Below are positions 20,371 through 32,414 of a DNA stretch of 64,000 bases, piece after piece. The position numbers and the translations under genes are program-made. The notes below the pieces were generated by a model. The model was given only the letters and a program-made list of their open reading frames with translations. It was not told the origin of the DNA and did no database searches. This DNA is from Zymoseptoria tritici IPO323 (Eukaryota > Ascomycota > Dothideomycetes > Mycosphaerellales > Mycosphaerellaceae): positions 620,001 to 684,000 of the forward strand of contig NC_018218.1 of assembly GCF_000219625.1 (NCBI RefSeq), in the 5' to 3' direction. Numbering within the stretch: the first letter of the stretch is position 1; the number at the start of each line of letters is the position of its first letter.

Positions 20371-23262
20371 CTTGGCGTTGCTGTGGTAGACTGTTTGCTT
20401 GATGTGAGTCTGGGTGATGGGAAAAGAAACGGCCTGGTGGGGGGCGGAGATGATTCTTTTGAACCCTCCTCCTGCCATTTTTCCACGCCCGGAAACCTTG
20501 AGGGCGATGATGCGCACACAGTACCATACAGAGCCATGGTACCATTGGGACGATGGAGAGAGTCGAGAGCAGAAAGCGACATGCTCCAATTCGGTGGAGA
20601 GAACCATTGGAACTGTGGGACGGAGCAACATTGGACTGGACCAGCTTTGGAGACAGCGTCGAGCCGGGCTCTCATTCAACAAGTCGCATCAAACACTCTG
20701 CTTGCAAGAGTCGAGGTCTGCTGGTATACCGCGGTTCGGCTCTGGAGAAGGAGTATGACTGCTATAACCACCGTATCGGGAACCTCAACCGTTTGCTGCT
20801 CACGGACCTTGCGGCGGCCTCGCGGCTGCACAGCGCTCCTTGCACATGCTCAGGTCGCGCAGCCAGCATGTGCAGTGGGCGGCTATCAATTCGCTCCCTC
20901 CGCTGCACACCATGCGTTGGTCACAATGCGTCGCGCGCTGCTTCCGAAAGTTCTGCCGTCGGAGCAGCAAAGCGAGCCCGGCAGAGCCTTCGCTCGTTGA
21001 CCTACCCACTCGAAGCGGTGGACATCAGCATGCCAGGCGCCGCAACGAGCGTCATCTAGCCGCAGCGGTGGTTGAGCAGTCCGGCGTGCGTTGCAAACAT
21101 GGGACGAAGACAATGTCTGTGACTCTTGACTTGATCAACAGTACGTCATAACACAATCACATCAAGGTCAATCCGTACGAATCTTCCTCCTGCGAAATTT
21201 GGTGCTGGTGGGAGGCAGCTGAGGCGCCAGGGAGTGGAAAAGCTATGCTGCTCGTCCCAGTACATGCATTGAACCGCCTCTCTTGGCGATGCTGGTTGAT
21301 TGTTGTTACGATTTGTTCCACCCACTCCTGAGCCCCTTTTCTCCGGGCGCAAACGCATTCGCTTTCGCCAGCAATAGCCGCAACTTGCAGAGATTTCACT
21401 GCTCGACCGCGCTTGTGCGCTGCTCCCTCCGTCTTCCATGGCAATGCTTCGCCATCTTCGACGCACACTCGTCGCTGCTGTCATCGTCGTTCCACGGGAG
21501 GAAACGACGAGACTGGACGACAGAACCACAGGTCTGCTGGCAATCCTCTCGATCCAATCGATTTCCAGCGATGAGTCCTACTGATGCTAGCGCAGTCCTG
21601 AACGGCTTGTCATTTGTCCGATTGTTCCTGATCGACAGTCGGAGAGAAATGGCAGCAGCAAATCCGAAGCGCCTATCGCCTTAGACCCGATGGCGACCAC
21701 GATCTCGCATCGCCTCTTGGCACCAACCAGCCACAAGCAAAAGGCCAGGCCCGAGTCTTCCAGTCGTCCAACCAGCACGCTCCTGGAGTCAAAACGACAC
21801 TGCAAAGACACCAAAATTGCGACTTGTCGTTTCTCATCTGGATAGGTGGAGTCCGAATTTCAAGGGCCTTTACACACGTGAAGCGTGGCGATAAGGGTGA
21901 TTTCCAACACTTTTCACCCACGGCAAAGGTACATTCCGCTTTGCGCTTTGCGAACTCTGCCGCGTCAATGCTGCCTGTACAATTGGTCACTGGCACACTG
22001 GACTCTTGGTAGGACAGAAGTTTCGCAAAAAGCTAGAGTGATCGGGAGTGGAGACTTTACAGATTCCCGAACCACGGTTTTGCTCCCCGAGACTTTCGGG
22101 AACGTGGGAGGGAGGTGTGATCACTTCGCGTACCACTAAATTGCATGGCTTGCATGTGATGACCATCTTTACGAGACGGTGGGTCCGGGAGCTGTTCAAC
22201 GTCGATGATGTTGGCCAGTGGGCATGTAGAGACGTTTCGGAGAATTCGAAGAGGACATATGCTGTTGGTTCGGCCATTGGGAAAAGTCAAACAATCCGAG
22301 AGTTCGTTGCATTACGCCTTGCCGATTCACTGATAACTGCAGCCGGAGTTTGAACTCCGCCTCGATTTTGAAGCTTACGCACCAGTCACAGGACAACATC
22401 GAAGCTGCAATGTCTTGCTTCGGGCCTCACCGACGATGCGATGATTCGGGGGATTAGCCTCCCGTCCGAAGACACCTCTTGGACGACACGTTCTTCGGAA
22501 CAAGAGAACTCGGTGTGATGATGTGGCTCTGCTTGGGTGTCCGTGCATCAACTGAGGTGTACCTGCATTGGGCGGGTCTAGATCACGCCGGCGAAGAGTA
22601 ATGACGACACAACTGACTCTCGTGCCAGAGTGCGCACGGAGGCCCGAGCGGTGCCGGCGAGCTGTCGGGCGACGCTTTTGTGACGGGGAAAATGCGAGTT
22701 CTGGGGGGATCAGCAAAGGCTCAGAGGACATACAGATGACGTGTGAAGCTCATTGCGACATGTCAATCAGGAGAGCAGCCATGAGCCGGAGTAAAGCACT
22801 CGACTAGAGTGAGAGAATCAAAGATAGTGGAACAGGAAATGGGGTATCTCATTTCAACCTGCGCTGCGCTTGCTTGCTTGCTTGCTTGCTTGCTAAAAGT
22901 ACAAAGGATTTTCGCCGAAACGCGCAACTCCTTCTGCGCCAAATATCATACAGTCCTGATCTCTCCATCTGTTCTTCTTCGTATGAGGCCATTATATGTC
23001 TTTCGTTGTCGTCATGTGTGTTGCGACCGTGTCCAGCACGGTTCGCGTTGGGTATATTAAAGGAGTGTGTGTGTGTCGAGGGTATAGGTAAAACGCCTTG
23101 CCCAAGGCTATCGCTATCAGGTGGGTCGACTTTCCGTCCAGCAGTGGTGGTAAAGGTAGTAAACAGCAGCAGCAAATGACAAAGGAAATTCGTCCGGGGT
23201 ATCTCTCGGTCCAGGAAATGCAAAAGCAAAAAAGCCATCCAAGGTGTGAGCAGAAAACATGA
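20371..23262. other. Long gene-poor intergenic stretch
   Basis: About 2.9 kb between two Myb-like genes. Many overlapping short frames occur on both strands because the DNA is GC-rich, but none has a domain, a good start or splice context. Apart from the GCTT microsatellite near 22868 and a short GT run near 23065, I see nothing. Confidence 0.45.
22868..22894. repeat. (GCTT)n microsatellite
   Basis: Six complete GCTT units plus a partial one, in the intergenic stretch upstream of nothing recognisable. Confidence 0.9.
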
Positions 23263-24448
23263 TTACATGTCCTCGCTCATGATCGACTCCCGGGACTGTG
23301 GGAGCACATTACTCGCTGTCGAAGGGCCGTATAGTTCTGTGTTGGTGCTGTCCTCGACTTCCAGGTCGAGTGCCTTTTCGCGGCAAGCACCGGCCGAGAA
23401 GCCGTTGCCGACCTTGGTAGAAATGATGCGCCAGCGATCATTATCGTACTCTTGGATTGCAGTGCGAAGCTTGAGGACCTGAAGGTGCTGTTAGTCAAGC
23501 TGTCAACGACGGCGTGAGTGGGAAAGAACATACCATATCATCTGTCCAGATGGTGGTCTTGGCCTTCAGCTTCGTACAGTACCTGACCTGTAATGTTCCG
23601 GAACTTCGACCAGGGAAGAAGTCCGCGATTTGTTTCCAGGTGAGGTTCTTTGTCTCCTTGAGTTCCACCAGTAGTGCGTCGTCTTCGGGTGTGAATTTGA
23701 GCTTCGGTCCTTTCGGACGAAGTGCAGGTTCAGGCATCCCGGGTTGGCCGACCACGCTGGCAGGTCCGAGGTCGTTGTCCTCATCGTCATCAGCCGGCGA
23801 ACCGCTGAAGCGTGGCATCTTGTTCGGCGGTTGTTGGTTCGGCAGACGGTGGTGGTGATGTTGCTGGGACGGCTGTGTTTGAGGTGGCGGCAGGGATTGC
23901 GTCGAACGGTTCGAGTGTGAGTTCTGGGTAGAAGGTCTCCGCGAGGGTGGATACTGGAACTGCTGGAATCCCTGCTGGAGCTGCGACGGTCCGGCCGGAG
24001 CAAAGTACTCCACGGGAGTGTGTCGTCCTCCACCTGCTGGAAGACCTTGAGTTTGCAATTGGAGCCCTTGGTAGTCATAGTCGAAATCCTCGTGGAAACT
24101 ACGTTTACGAGCGTTGTGTCCCGGATGTTGGTACACCGTCGCTTGCGGGCTGTGATACGGACTTGAGTAGTGTGAGGATGCCACTGTGGAGATCTGTCGA
24201 GGTCTTTGCATGGCCAGCATTTGATTCTGATCGACACTGGGCGCAAGAGTGTACTGCGGCTCTGCCGCAGACATCTGCATTGGGAGGATGGGAGAGACGC
24301 CATACTGCGGGTATTCCTGGGTGGTTTGCTGCTGCTGGTGTTGTTGTTGCGGTTGTTGATGCTGGGACGGCAGGTATGGTGGCGGATATGACTGCACGAG
24401 AATCCTCTGGTATTCCGTGCTGGTCACCTGTGGGACCTCATGGTTCAT
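23263..24448 (-). CDS. Two-repeat Myb-like DNA-binding protein (Myb cluster gene 2), 2 exons
   Basis: Exons 24448-23534 and 23478-23263, joined by a 55-nt intron (GTATGT...CTTCAG), give 376 aa. The long N-terminal half is Gln/Pro/Ser-rich with QQ and HHHH runs, typical of an activation or disordered region, and includes NARKRSFHEDFDYD. Repeat 1: KFTPEDDALLVELK, then LTWKQIADFFPGRSSGTLQVRY. Repeat 2: TIWTDDM-intron-VLKLRTAIQEYDNDRWRII, then a GACREKALDLE end. The frame extends 5' to a GTG codon at 24538, but the first ATG is at 24448, so I start there; an untranslated or coding 5' exon is possible. Likely a nuclear regulator. Related to the gene at 27260 by architecture, intron position and N-terminal composition. 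Confidence 0.82.
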
Positions 24449-27259
24449 ATGTTCATTTCCTTGGCCACCGAAGTCGAAGGAAAACTCCTGGAATGGACGC
24501 GCCACAGCTGCCAGCGTGTCTAAAGGCTGCCGGAGCACTTTACTCGGGCAGCGGGGCGGACCGGTTGATTGGAGTATAGCGATAGCGACTGAAAAATAAC
24601 GACAATGAAGTCGTTCCGGGCAAGAATGTACGTGTGCTAGACACGAGTAAGTGAAGTGTGAAGTGGTAATACAGGCAGAAGAATATATTAAACAATGTAG
24701 ATGGGCAGGGCGTTAAAGAGAGGGTCGTATGGTCATCAGACAAGGAAAAACAAAATGGCACTCATAAGATGGATCTGTCCCGCGCGCAGAGAAGCAGGCA
24801 TGCCGCTGTACTTAAACCGCATTCTCATGCGGGACGCAGTTGCCGTCACCGATTCGCAAACTGTGGCCTCCGCCGAATCCTCGCAGATCGCCACCAACCC
24901 GAGTGCACTTCCGCGGAAAGTCCTCTTGGGGGCCATTGCGCATGGATTCGGGCGTTCGTTAGCGTGACATGGGCTTGCCCTGGAGCAGCAGCAGGACGGG
25001 CAATCGGAACCTGATACACTCCACATGCAGATGATTGCCACCTTGGGCGTGATGTTCGACGTCGTGTTGTGACAACCTTCGTCACTCGTCATATGCAGGT
25101 ACTGCTTAGCAGGCCCCACTCCGTTGAGCAGTGCGGTCAGAGTTTGGAAAATCTTTCACCAGGCCCGACAGGCATACTCCAAGCAGGGCCGGGTCAACGA
25201 AGCCGAATCACCCTCAATATACCATGGATCTATCATTTTGTCCGTGAACCAATCAGTGCCAGGCTCAAGGATGTATGGTTGGAATGCGGATGCGCAATGC
25301 CAGACCCAGAGGAGCCATGGTGAATCTGGCGAGGCGAGGCACTTCCAGATTGTCCGTGCTCTAACGGCGGAGGATACGAAGAGCTGCAATTGCAGGACCC
25401 TTCATCAGCGGGACGGGAGGCTGGCCAGAAAGTTCACCGTACAACAGCCCCGACAGCAGCGGCCCGTCGGTCAACTTTGCCCTCCTCACGCGGAGATCAA
25501 GACCAGCCGACCAACTGGGCAACAAATGCGATCCGAATACGTGTGAGGTAATCGCGGGGTGACGAGTGAATGGGTGGCGACCATCATCATCGTCAAGCGA
25601 ATGCGTGTGTTCGTGCTCAGGGCCCATGTCGATCGATGTCGTATCCAGCACTATAGGGCAGGGATCAGGCACATACCAGAGCGGCCGACAAGCGTGGAAG
25701 GATAGAAGCACGCCAGAAAAAAACCGGGTAAAGGCACCGCCGAGGATGTTGGGCGTGGTCTGTGGGTCGAGGAACGTTTATCCGTCGTCATTTGATCCGT
25801 CCATGGTGTTAGTATATGCCGTCGCGCTGGTCCCTTTGAAGTCGCAGGAGCTTGCTTCTTGTTCGTTCTCTTGCGCGAGGCGGAGGGGTTGGCAACTTCA
25901 TCAGGATCATGCTTTCCATTCCAGAGTCAGCGTCCGCAACATGAAGACTTGTTCGAGCCCACTCACGCCGTCGGAAAGCAGAGTTCTGATCACGACTCAT
26001 GGACGTCCACGATGATGTCTGGTGATCGACAGTCGAGCGGCGTCGAGCTCGGAAGAAGAGAGAACAGTCCAGGCCCTGAGACGAACGCCCAGCCGCTATC
26101 GCCGAGAGGCCGACGGCAGGGCATCAGTCAGCAGAGTCATGGCCCCCACGGACGAATGAACAGGCGCGGGAAGACTGAAACGAACGCTTTTCGTTCCAAG
26201 GACGATTCCATTTTAATCTCAAACGCGGAGGGGGCGAGTACAGCCTTCTTCATCGTCGGACGGCACTCTATGTGTCAGGTGCCGTGAACGTATACCTCTT
26301 CCGGGCATGGCAAACGATTCTTGCTGATAGACGTTGAGCTGATGCTGTGGCAGACCGCCCGCTGTCTTCGTTTCGAATCGATGTCTGCTCGGTGTTGTGT
26401 TTGAGTGTTGGCGAAATTCGCGCCAGTCACGTTCGTGAATGTGATAAGACTGCGAAGATACGGTGAGAAAGAGGACGAGAGCATGTTGTGTTGCAATTTT
26501 GACATGGGAGTCGCGGGTCTACCTCGGAGCGCCCTGAGAGGCATGCAGACCGCACGCTCCAACCGTTCGGATATCATGTTCCACAAGGCATACCATGGAG
26601 CCCAGGGAGCCCAGGAGCCTGGGTAGCAAATGTAGAAGGTACCTCACATCCTGGATCAATGTTGGCCGATGGGATCCACGCGATCACAACAACCTTTCTC
26701 GCAACGTCACCTGGTCTCAGACCTGATTCCACTCCATTCAATGTATAGCAGAAGACCGTCCCTTCAATGTATAGCAGAAGATCGATATGCCACAACGTCA
26801 ACGGGCTTCGCAATCATTTCCAGTTTACAGCTCGATACACCGACACCTTCGCAATCGATCGATGTGAGCCTTTTCCCATGAGGTCTCCATCCTCTGTGCT
26901 CCTCATCATTCCCAAAAGCCGTTCGTGATTTTGATCGCCTGCGGTCGTCCCGTGCCATCCCATGTGATCCGCGGCCTATCCTCGCGTGAATGAACTGTAC
27001 AACTCGACCTCCTCGTTTGAGGCGACCCAAAACGCCTCGCTCGCCCCAATGAGATGCGATGCGATTCCCGTCATCGCTTGCCCAATTCCTTGCCTTCCCG
27101 TCCTAAGTGGCGAGAAGACACAAGGTCTCGACGGCGTGTCCAAATCCCAAAAAGTCAAAAAAGTCAAAAAGCGAAAGGGTATCTCATTACAGGTGTCGTA
27201 GAGGTGAAAAGTCGTGCGATCGTGATGCGTTGTTCTGGGGATTTGTTGATGGAGACCCA
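24449..27259. other. Long gene-poor intergenic stretch
   Basis: About 2.8 kb between two Myb-like genes. No credible gene, RNA or mobile element seen. A short 26-bp tandem duplication is at 26735-26786. The region 24600-24770 probably holds the promoter and leader of the minus-strand Myb gene. Confidence 0.45.
26735..26786. repeat. 26-bp tandem duplication
   Basis: Two adjacent copies sharing TTCAATGTATAGCAGAAGA at a 26-bp period. Intergenic, no associated gene. Confidence 0.85.
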
Positions 27260-27846
27260 TCAAATTTTCCAGCCTTGTTCTTTGGCGAATTGTTCGCACG
27301 CCTAGCGAGGCACGTCAGTTGGGATTGCGTGACTCGAACGCGGGACATCGTGTCTCCAACATGAGTTCGACATTGAGGAAATGCATACCTTCGCTGGCTT
27401 TCCCACTTTCTGCCCAATGACCTTCCATTTGTTGTTCTCGTAGTCCTTGATGGCCTGCAGCAGTGCCGCGCTCTGTGGATAATGGTCAGCATGCTATCCT
27501 GCGAAGAAGCACGTCAAGTGAGGCGGACGAAATTGCTGACCTCGTCTTCGGCGAACTCTGCGTAGTGCATGTCCTATAAAGACTCATGTCAGCATTTGTT
27601 CGATAGCTGCGGGATACAATGAACACATCTCTGTTGAAGATACGTTCAATGCTTTGATCGTCACGCACTTTATACCAATGCTTCTTCACGCTCCCTTCTG
27701 TCCTCGTCGGGAACGTCTTTGCAATCTCACTCCAACTACTCCCAGCATCGCGCAAGGTCTTGAGTCTCTGCTCTTCTGCTGGAGTCCACGGTGTGTTGGT
27801 CCGTCCCTTCTTCGGTACGACAGGGCTCGGCAGAACTTGCTGCTGC

Positions 27847-27878
<32 letters not shown>

Positions 27879-28325
27879 AGGAGCACCAAGTGCCTGGTCC
27901 AAGTCCGCGCCTGCGGTCATAAGACCCGACGGATGCCCGAAGCCCGTAGCATTGCTACTCGATGAACCTGGTAAATTCGGGTCACCAAGCTCGGACAAGC
28001 GGCGTTTCCGAGAATTTATGGGTGAGTGTTGCTGTTGGTGTTGAAGATGTTGGGGCGGCGGTTGATGATGTTGAGTTTGGATCTGTTGAGGACGTCCGTA
28101 GCTTTGTTGCATAGGAAAACCGAAACCAGATGGATCGTGTGGGCTCGGAAGATAGCCGTATGAGTGCTGATATGGGTTCGGCAAGCCGCCGGTGTGTTGA
28201 AGGTCGGATGAGAGGGTGAGTTGTGAAGGTGAGGCGGAGTAGGCGTTTTGATTCCCCACGATGGGCTTGAGGTTGCGCTTCTGGTCTTGAGAACTGTTGC
28301 TATCAAGGTACTGATTAGTGTACAT
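27260..28325 (-). CDS. Two-repeat Myb-like DNA-binding protein with polyglutamine (Myb cluster gene 3), 4 exons
   Basis: Exons 28325-27669, 27573-27541, 27472-27389 and 27301-27260 encode 271 aa. All three introns (95, 68 and 87 nt) are phase 0. Repeat 1: TPWTPAEEQRLKTL, then SSWSEIAKTFPTRTEGSVKKHWYK. Repeat 2 spans the 33-nt exon and the next: EFAEDE-intron-SAALLQAIKDYENNKWKVIG, then KPAKACEQFAKEQGW. The intron after FAEDE matches the WTDDM and WTDNE introns of the two upstream Myb-like genes. The N-terminal region is Gln/His/Pro-rich, with a run of about 14 Gln at 27837-27878 and an SRKRRLSELGDP basic patch. Probably a nuclear regulator. Unspliced reading gives a false C-terminus, so the small exons are essential to the call. 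Confidence 0.85.
27837..27878 (-). repeat. CAG/CAA polyglutamine tract in Myb-like gene
   Basis: Fourteen consecutive Gln codons, mixed CAG and CAA, between a Gly-Ala-Pro and a Val-Leu-Pro. Likely length-variable between strains. Confidence 0.9.
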
Positions 28326-31300
28326 GGTTCATCGCCCGACAGGATGGCAACAGCCTGGTCGCGACATGTCGGCGCGAGCAATAAGGTAGTGAAGAGGGGT
28401 GGGCCCAAAAGCAAGAAGTGGGTCACTGGGAAGTACGTACGACATGGCGGCAGTAGTGTGCAGTCCGATTGTCGATTGTCTCCCAGGTAGGGCTACTCTG
28501 CGGCTCCTTTGCGGGCGGTGTTGTATCTTGTGACAACTAGAAAGGTATTGTATGCATGGCTCTTTGCTCAGCAAGTACGTCGCGGTAACATTGGCCAGAA
28601 GTGAGCCGAGCTTGTGATCGCGTTCTTAGTTTCGGCGCCGGGTCCCAAGAGGGCAATGTACTGAGGTAGGTAAGTATGCCAGGTAGCTGTGCGGCAACTC
28701 ACGAGATCAGGTTCTCGTGGACGGCGCGGCGGAGTTATGGGTACGATATGAGGTTTAATAAAGTACACGCCTGCAGCGGCGAGTGGGATAGGCACTCAAA
28801 GGCGGGCTTGCTCGTGGACAGCGCGGTGAGGGCGGTGCAGAGTAAAGCAAAGAAACATCAAATGACGAGCGGCACAGAGGGTAAGCTTTCGCAGAAGCGG
28901 AGAGGCAGCATCGATAGCTCCGACTATCACTCGACAGCTGCTGACTGTGACTGGGCAGAGATGCGCGAGCGCCCCCTCTCGGCCACAAACGGTCTGTGCA
29001 GTCGATCAATCATCGTGGGCGGACGCGAATCTGCGAACAGGGAAGCGCGCAGTCCGGGTCGCCTCTTCGTCATCATCATTCGTTTGTCGTGATTGTCAGC
29101 ATCAAATTGAGGCTTTTGCCAGGCTTCATCAAAGACTGTTGACCTCGAGCGACGACTTCACAATAGATTGACCTGCCTTATAGTCCTGTGTTCGTGTCGC
29201 TCGCCCATATGGCACGCAGGTAAGGTAAGCGCATCGGTCTGTCTTGCCGGACGTTGTGGGCGCGGTGATCTAGCGTGTGCGGGGTACGGAGCATGGCGTG
29301 AACCTCCTGGAGCTTGGGGGTCAGAGTCGTTAGAGGCACTCCAAGACCAGCATTGCCCTTTGCGATGCCCGTCGTTAGTAGTATCATGATGAGTGAAAGC
29401 ATCCATCCCAAAGAACATTGGTCGCATTGCCACGGCGGCCGGCGTCAGTGCTCAAATCTCACGCAAGATTCCATGTCCATTGGATGGAACGATGGAGAGA
29501 CTGGCAACATCGTGCTGCACTCGCAACCGGTCAAAAGTTGGTCGAAGGAGGGGCCGTTTGCAGGGTCTGGAGCTCCTCATTCGCTGCGCCGGCAGCAGCG
29601 CACCAGGGCCAAAGACGTTTTATGCATGTGGGCGGCCGTCTGCACATGGCAGCACATTTTGCGCGCGTGACAGCGCGAGCTTGAGATGTGGCCAGGCAAA
29701 GATTGGCTGCACGATTGCCGGACTCGGAAGCGTAGCCGAGGACTTTTTGGCCACGGCAAGATCGCTGACGTAAAGCGAATAAGGTGCTTCTCTCGGTTGC
29801 GTTCGATCTTTCCGCCAGAGCAGTGTGCGGTGCGCCGATGAAAGTGCTCATTCCTTTGGAGGCTGAGGATCCGAAGTGCGCTGGAGATCGAGGGCTGACG
29901 TTGAGCATTCCGCATGGCCGGCATTCGGAATCCGGATGCCTCGCGACCGTTGAAAGCCCAGCTTATCCGCGAGCCGTCTCGGCCGGATAATAGCACGACT
30001 ACTCGCAGTCGAGCACGGCATTACTCTTCACAACATCGAAGAACCATTTGTGCCTGTTTCAGCGATGAGCTTGCGACTTCCGCAATAGGCGCAAGAACGG
30101 ACGGTGCGACTGTGCGAGCCGCGAGGTAAACCCGACTCGTGTCGAAGGCTGAAACGGTCATCACAGAAACTGAACATCTGAAACGATCTCCAGAACCCTG
30201 TAGATCTCATGTGTCGAGCGCCAGGGCAAACTTCTCGCCGCGCTGCACGAACCTTCGGAATGGCTCGATGAAAGAGTCAAGCCGTTCGACACGACACAAG
30301 ATGTCACTGATGAAAGTCGCAACGTCAACAGCTCTGTCGACAAGTTCAGGCTTCTGCAACAAACTGGTTCAGAAGCACACCTTCCGCGTCTCGAACTGTG
30401 TTTGATACCAGGAGCATAGATCCTAGATTTAGAAACAAGATATGCTTAAAGTGTGCTTGAGTCCGGTACATCAGCATTGTGAAACACCTCGGTGTAGATC
30501 GGGGAGCTCTGCTGCCTCAGATGGTCAGGCTGAAAGTGTATGTACTTGGTGAGGTACAGTAAGAGCTACTCCAAGAAGTGACTTGGCCATGGGCATATAT
30601 CGGGCATGGCATCGGGCGTCGAGCCTTCCCAAGGTGGTTGCGGTGTGTTGGACAAATGTGTGTATCTGTCGACGAAAGCGATGGCGCAACGATGAATCTG
30701 ATATGCAAAGTAGACTTGTAATGGGACATGCCTCTGGGACATGAAAGTGAATGGAAAAATTGGTGGCTGCAGCTTATCGATAGGTGACTCAGCATGAAGC
30801 CTGAGGCACGACATTGAGACCACATCACTTCTCGCTGCTGGGCGACGATGCCGTGTTCATTCTTCGAAAGATACAATCACCGGCCGCCTCGAACTTACGG
30901 ATCTGCTTGATCTCGCCGTGGAGCGCGCATCGATCTCAGGGCAGAAGATGGTTCAACATCCTCAAGCATGCATCGTGCCGGCATACCTTGACGATTCTGG
31001 CTTGACTTAACGCGGTCGTCTTCGCTGTCAGACCACGTCGACAGCGTTCATTGCCCGTTGTTCGACTCGGAGACTGCTTCATAACACGAGTCTTGCACAT
31101 GACCCAGTTGAGCGAGAGTTGGAGCGCAAATAATTCCTCGCAGGGCGACGCAAGTCTGACCGATCTAGGACTGGGTCGCCCGTGCGAGTGGGTACGACAT
31201 TCAGTTGCTCGGGCGTCCAGCTGCTCGGGCGTCCAGCGATGACTGAGCAGCTTCAGATCTACTCGTTCTGAGCGAAAGGCTTCTAATCGTATCGCGTTCG

Positions 31301-31682
31301 GTAATGAGTAAAACCATGTCGGTCATTCAAAGCATTGCTGCAGCGCCTTCCGGGGCTGGCTGCTAATCCTTCCTTTCCGTCAGTGCAGCGTGAGGCCGGT
31401 GGTTGTAGACTCGTCGAGGACGATCACTTGTTGCGCATGCTCGGTCTCTTCCGCTCATGAGCGAGGATTTGACCGATGACGAGCATTGCAGCATTTCCGT
31501 AAAGATCATCGTGATTTCAAAGGCGGCAGGTTACGCTCTGACAGGATAGGAAGTCGTTGGAGTAGCGGTGCGAACAATTAATTCATGCGCCGGTAGATGG
31601 TCATCGATCTAACAACGATCTATAACTCAGACCGCCATGTTCGTCCGCATATACACGAAAACTCTGGCCCTATGCCGGACCC
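28326..31682. other. Long gene-poor intergenic stretch
   Basis: About 3.4 kb. The part next to 28326 is the promoter side of the polyQ Myb gene. The remainder shows only short overlapping frames without domains or splice logic, plus a 16-bp tandem duplication near 31205. No tRNA, mobile element or terminal repeat recognised. Confidence 0.45.
31205..31236. repeat. 16-bp tandem duplication
   Basis: Two adjacent copies of TGCTCGGGCGTCCAGC. No associated gene. Confidence 0.85.
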
Positions 31683-32414
31683 TCACTTTCCCTCCACCCA
31701 CCCAATTGGCACCAGAGCAGCGGCGATCTGTTGTACGCCCCGCTCCGTGGCCAGCATATTGTACTGCGCCGCCGCATTCCTCGTATCCTGGACTTCAATC
31801 CTCACGCCCAGCTCATTGATATCTGCTCTTGTCTGCGGGCTCAAAGGCAACGTCCGACTGCCAGTGCCAACGATCAATAGATCTGGCTTCGGCCAAGCTA
31901 AGTCCAGAATTCCCCAAACGTGTCTGTCCACTTCCCATTGTCCTTTTGCGTTTTGAAGCTTTCCTGCCATGCTTGAGACACCTTTATCGTCATCTCCTGC
32001 TGCTCCTGCGCCAATTGTACCCTCTTTCCGACCGTCTCGAACCCACGGCCGCCACTTGAACGCTTCTCCGCCTACAAGTAGTACACCAGCGCCGGAGATC
32101 CTCAGACCAGAGTCGAGGGCGAAGCCGTCTTCTATGCAAGCGTCTACGGCTGTTGTGGGAGGAGGCGTATTTGAGAGAATGTCCATGGCGGAGAAGTCGG
32201 TCTGGGTGTCTTCTTCGCTCTTGGGTCCACGATCTTTCGATTTTGGAGCGGCGTATGAATGTCTGCTGGATGTGTGTATTGTTCTGTCTCGAAATGAGGA
32301 ATATTCCGGTATCCGTTGGCGTCTTGTCCTCTGCAGGCACAGTGGCGCCTCTTGTCGTGTCAATGCCGCTCTAAATGTGCTGCGAAGCATTGGGCCGGCA
32401 TTTGGAGGAGGCAT
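31683..32414 (-). CDS. Mitochondrial complex I assembly factor, NDUFAF3/Mth938 domain
   Basis: Single exon, 243 aa. The family helps assemble the membrane/matrix-arm junction of NADH:ubiquinone oxidoreductase in mitochondria. The first 50 residues are basic, with many Arg and no acidic residues until late (RSTFRAALTRQEAP, RTRRQR), as expected of a mitochondrial presequence. The Mth938-like domain follows: DFSAMDILSNTPPPTTAVDA, GFALDSGLRISG, GVLLVGGEAFKWRPW, LAWPKPDLLIVGTG, DTRNAAAQYNMLATERGVQ, and AAALVPIGW at the C-terminus. These strings are diagnostic and complete. The gene is divergent from a small frame at 32693, sharing a 278-bp promoter with a telobox-like motif. Confidence 0.92.
   Translation of the reverse strand: MPPPNAGPMLRSTFRAALTRQEAPLCLQRTRRQRIPEYSSFRDRTIHTSSRHSYAAPKSKDRGPKSEEDTQTDFSAMDILSNTPPPTTAVDACIEDGFALDSGLRISGAGVLLVGGEAFKWRPWVRDGRKEGTIGAGAAGDDDKGVSSMAGKLQNAKGQWEVDRHVWGILDLAWPKPDLLIVGTGSRTLPLSPQTRADINELGVRIEVQDTRNAAAQYNMLATERGVQQIAAALVPIGWVEGK

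Noticed and set aside
20371..23262. Several 100-230 codon frames on both strands
   Set aside because: GC-rich DNA gives many chance frames; none has start context, domain or splice continuity.
27302..27388. tRNA-like words (GTTCGAGTC) inside a Myb-gene intron
   Set aside because: No acceptor stem or anticodon arm can be folded around it; a normal 87-nt intron explains the sequence.
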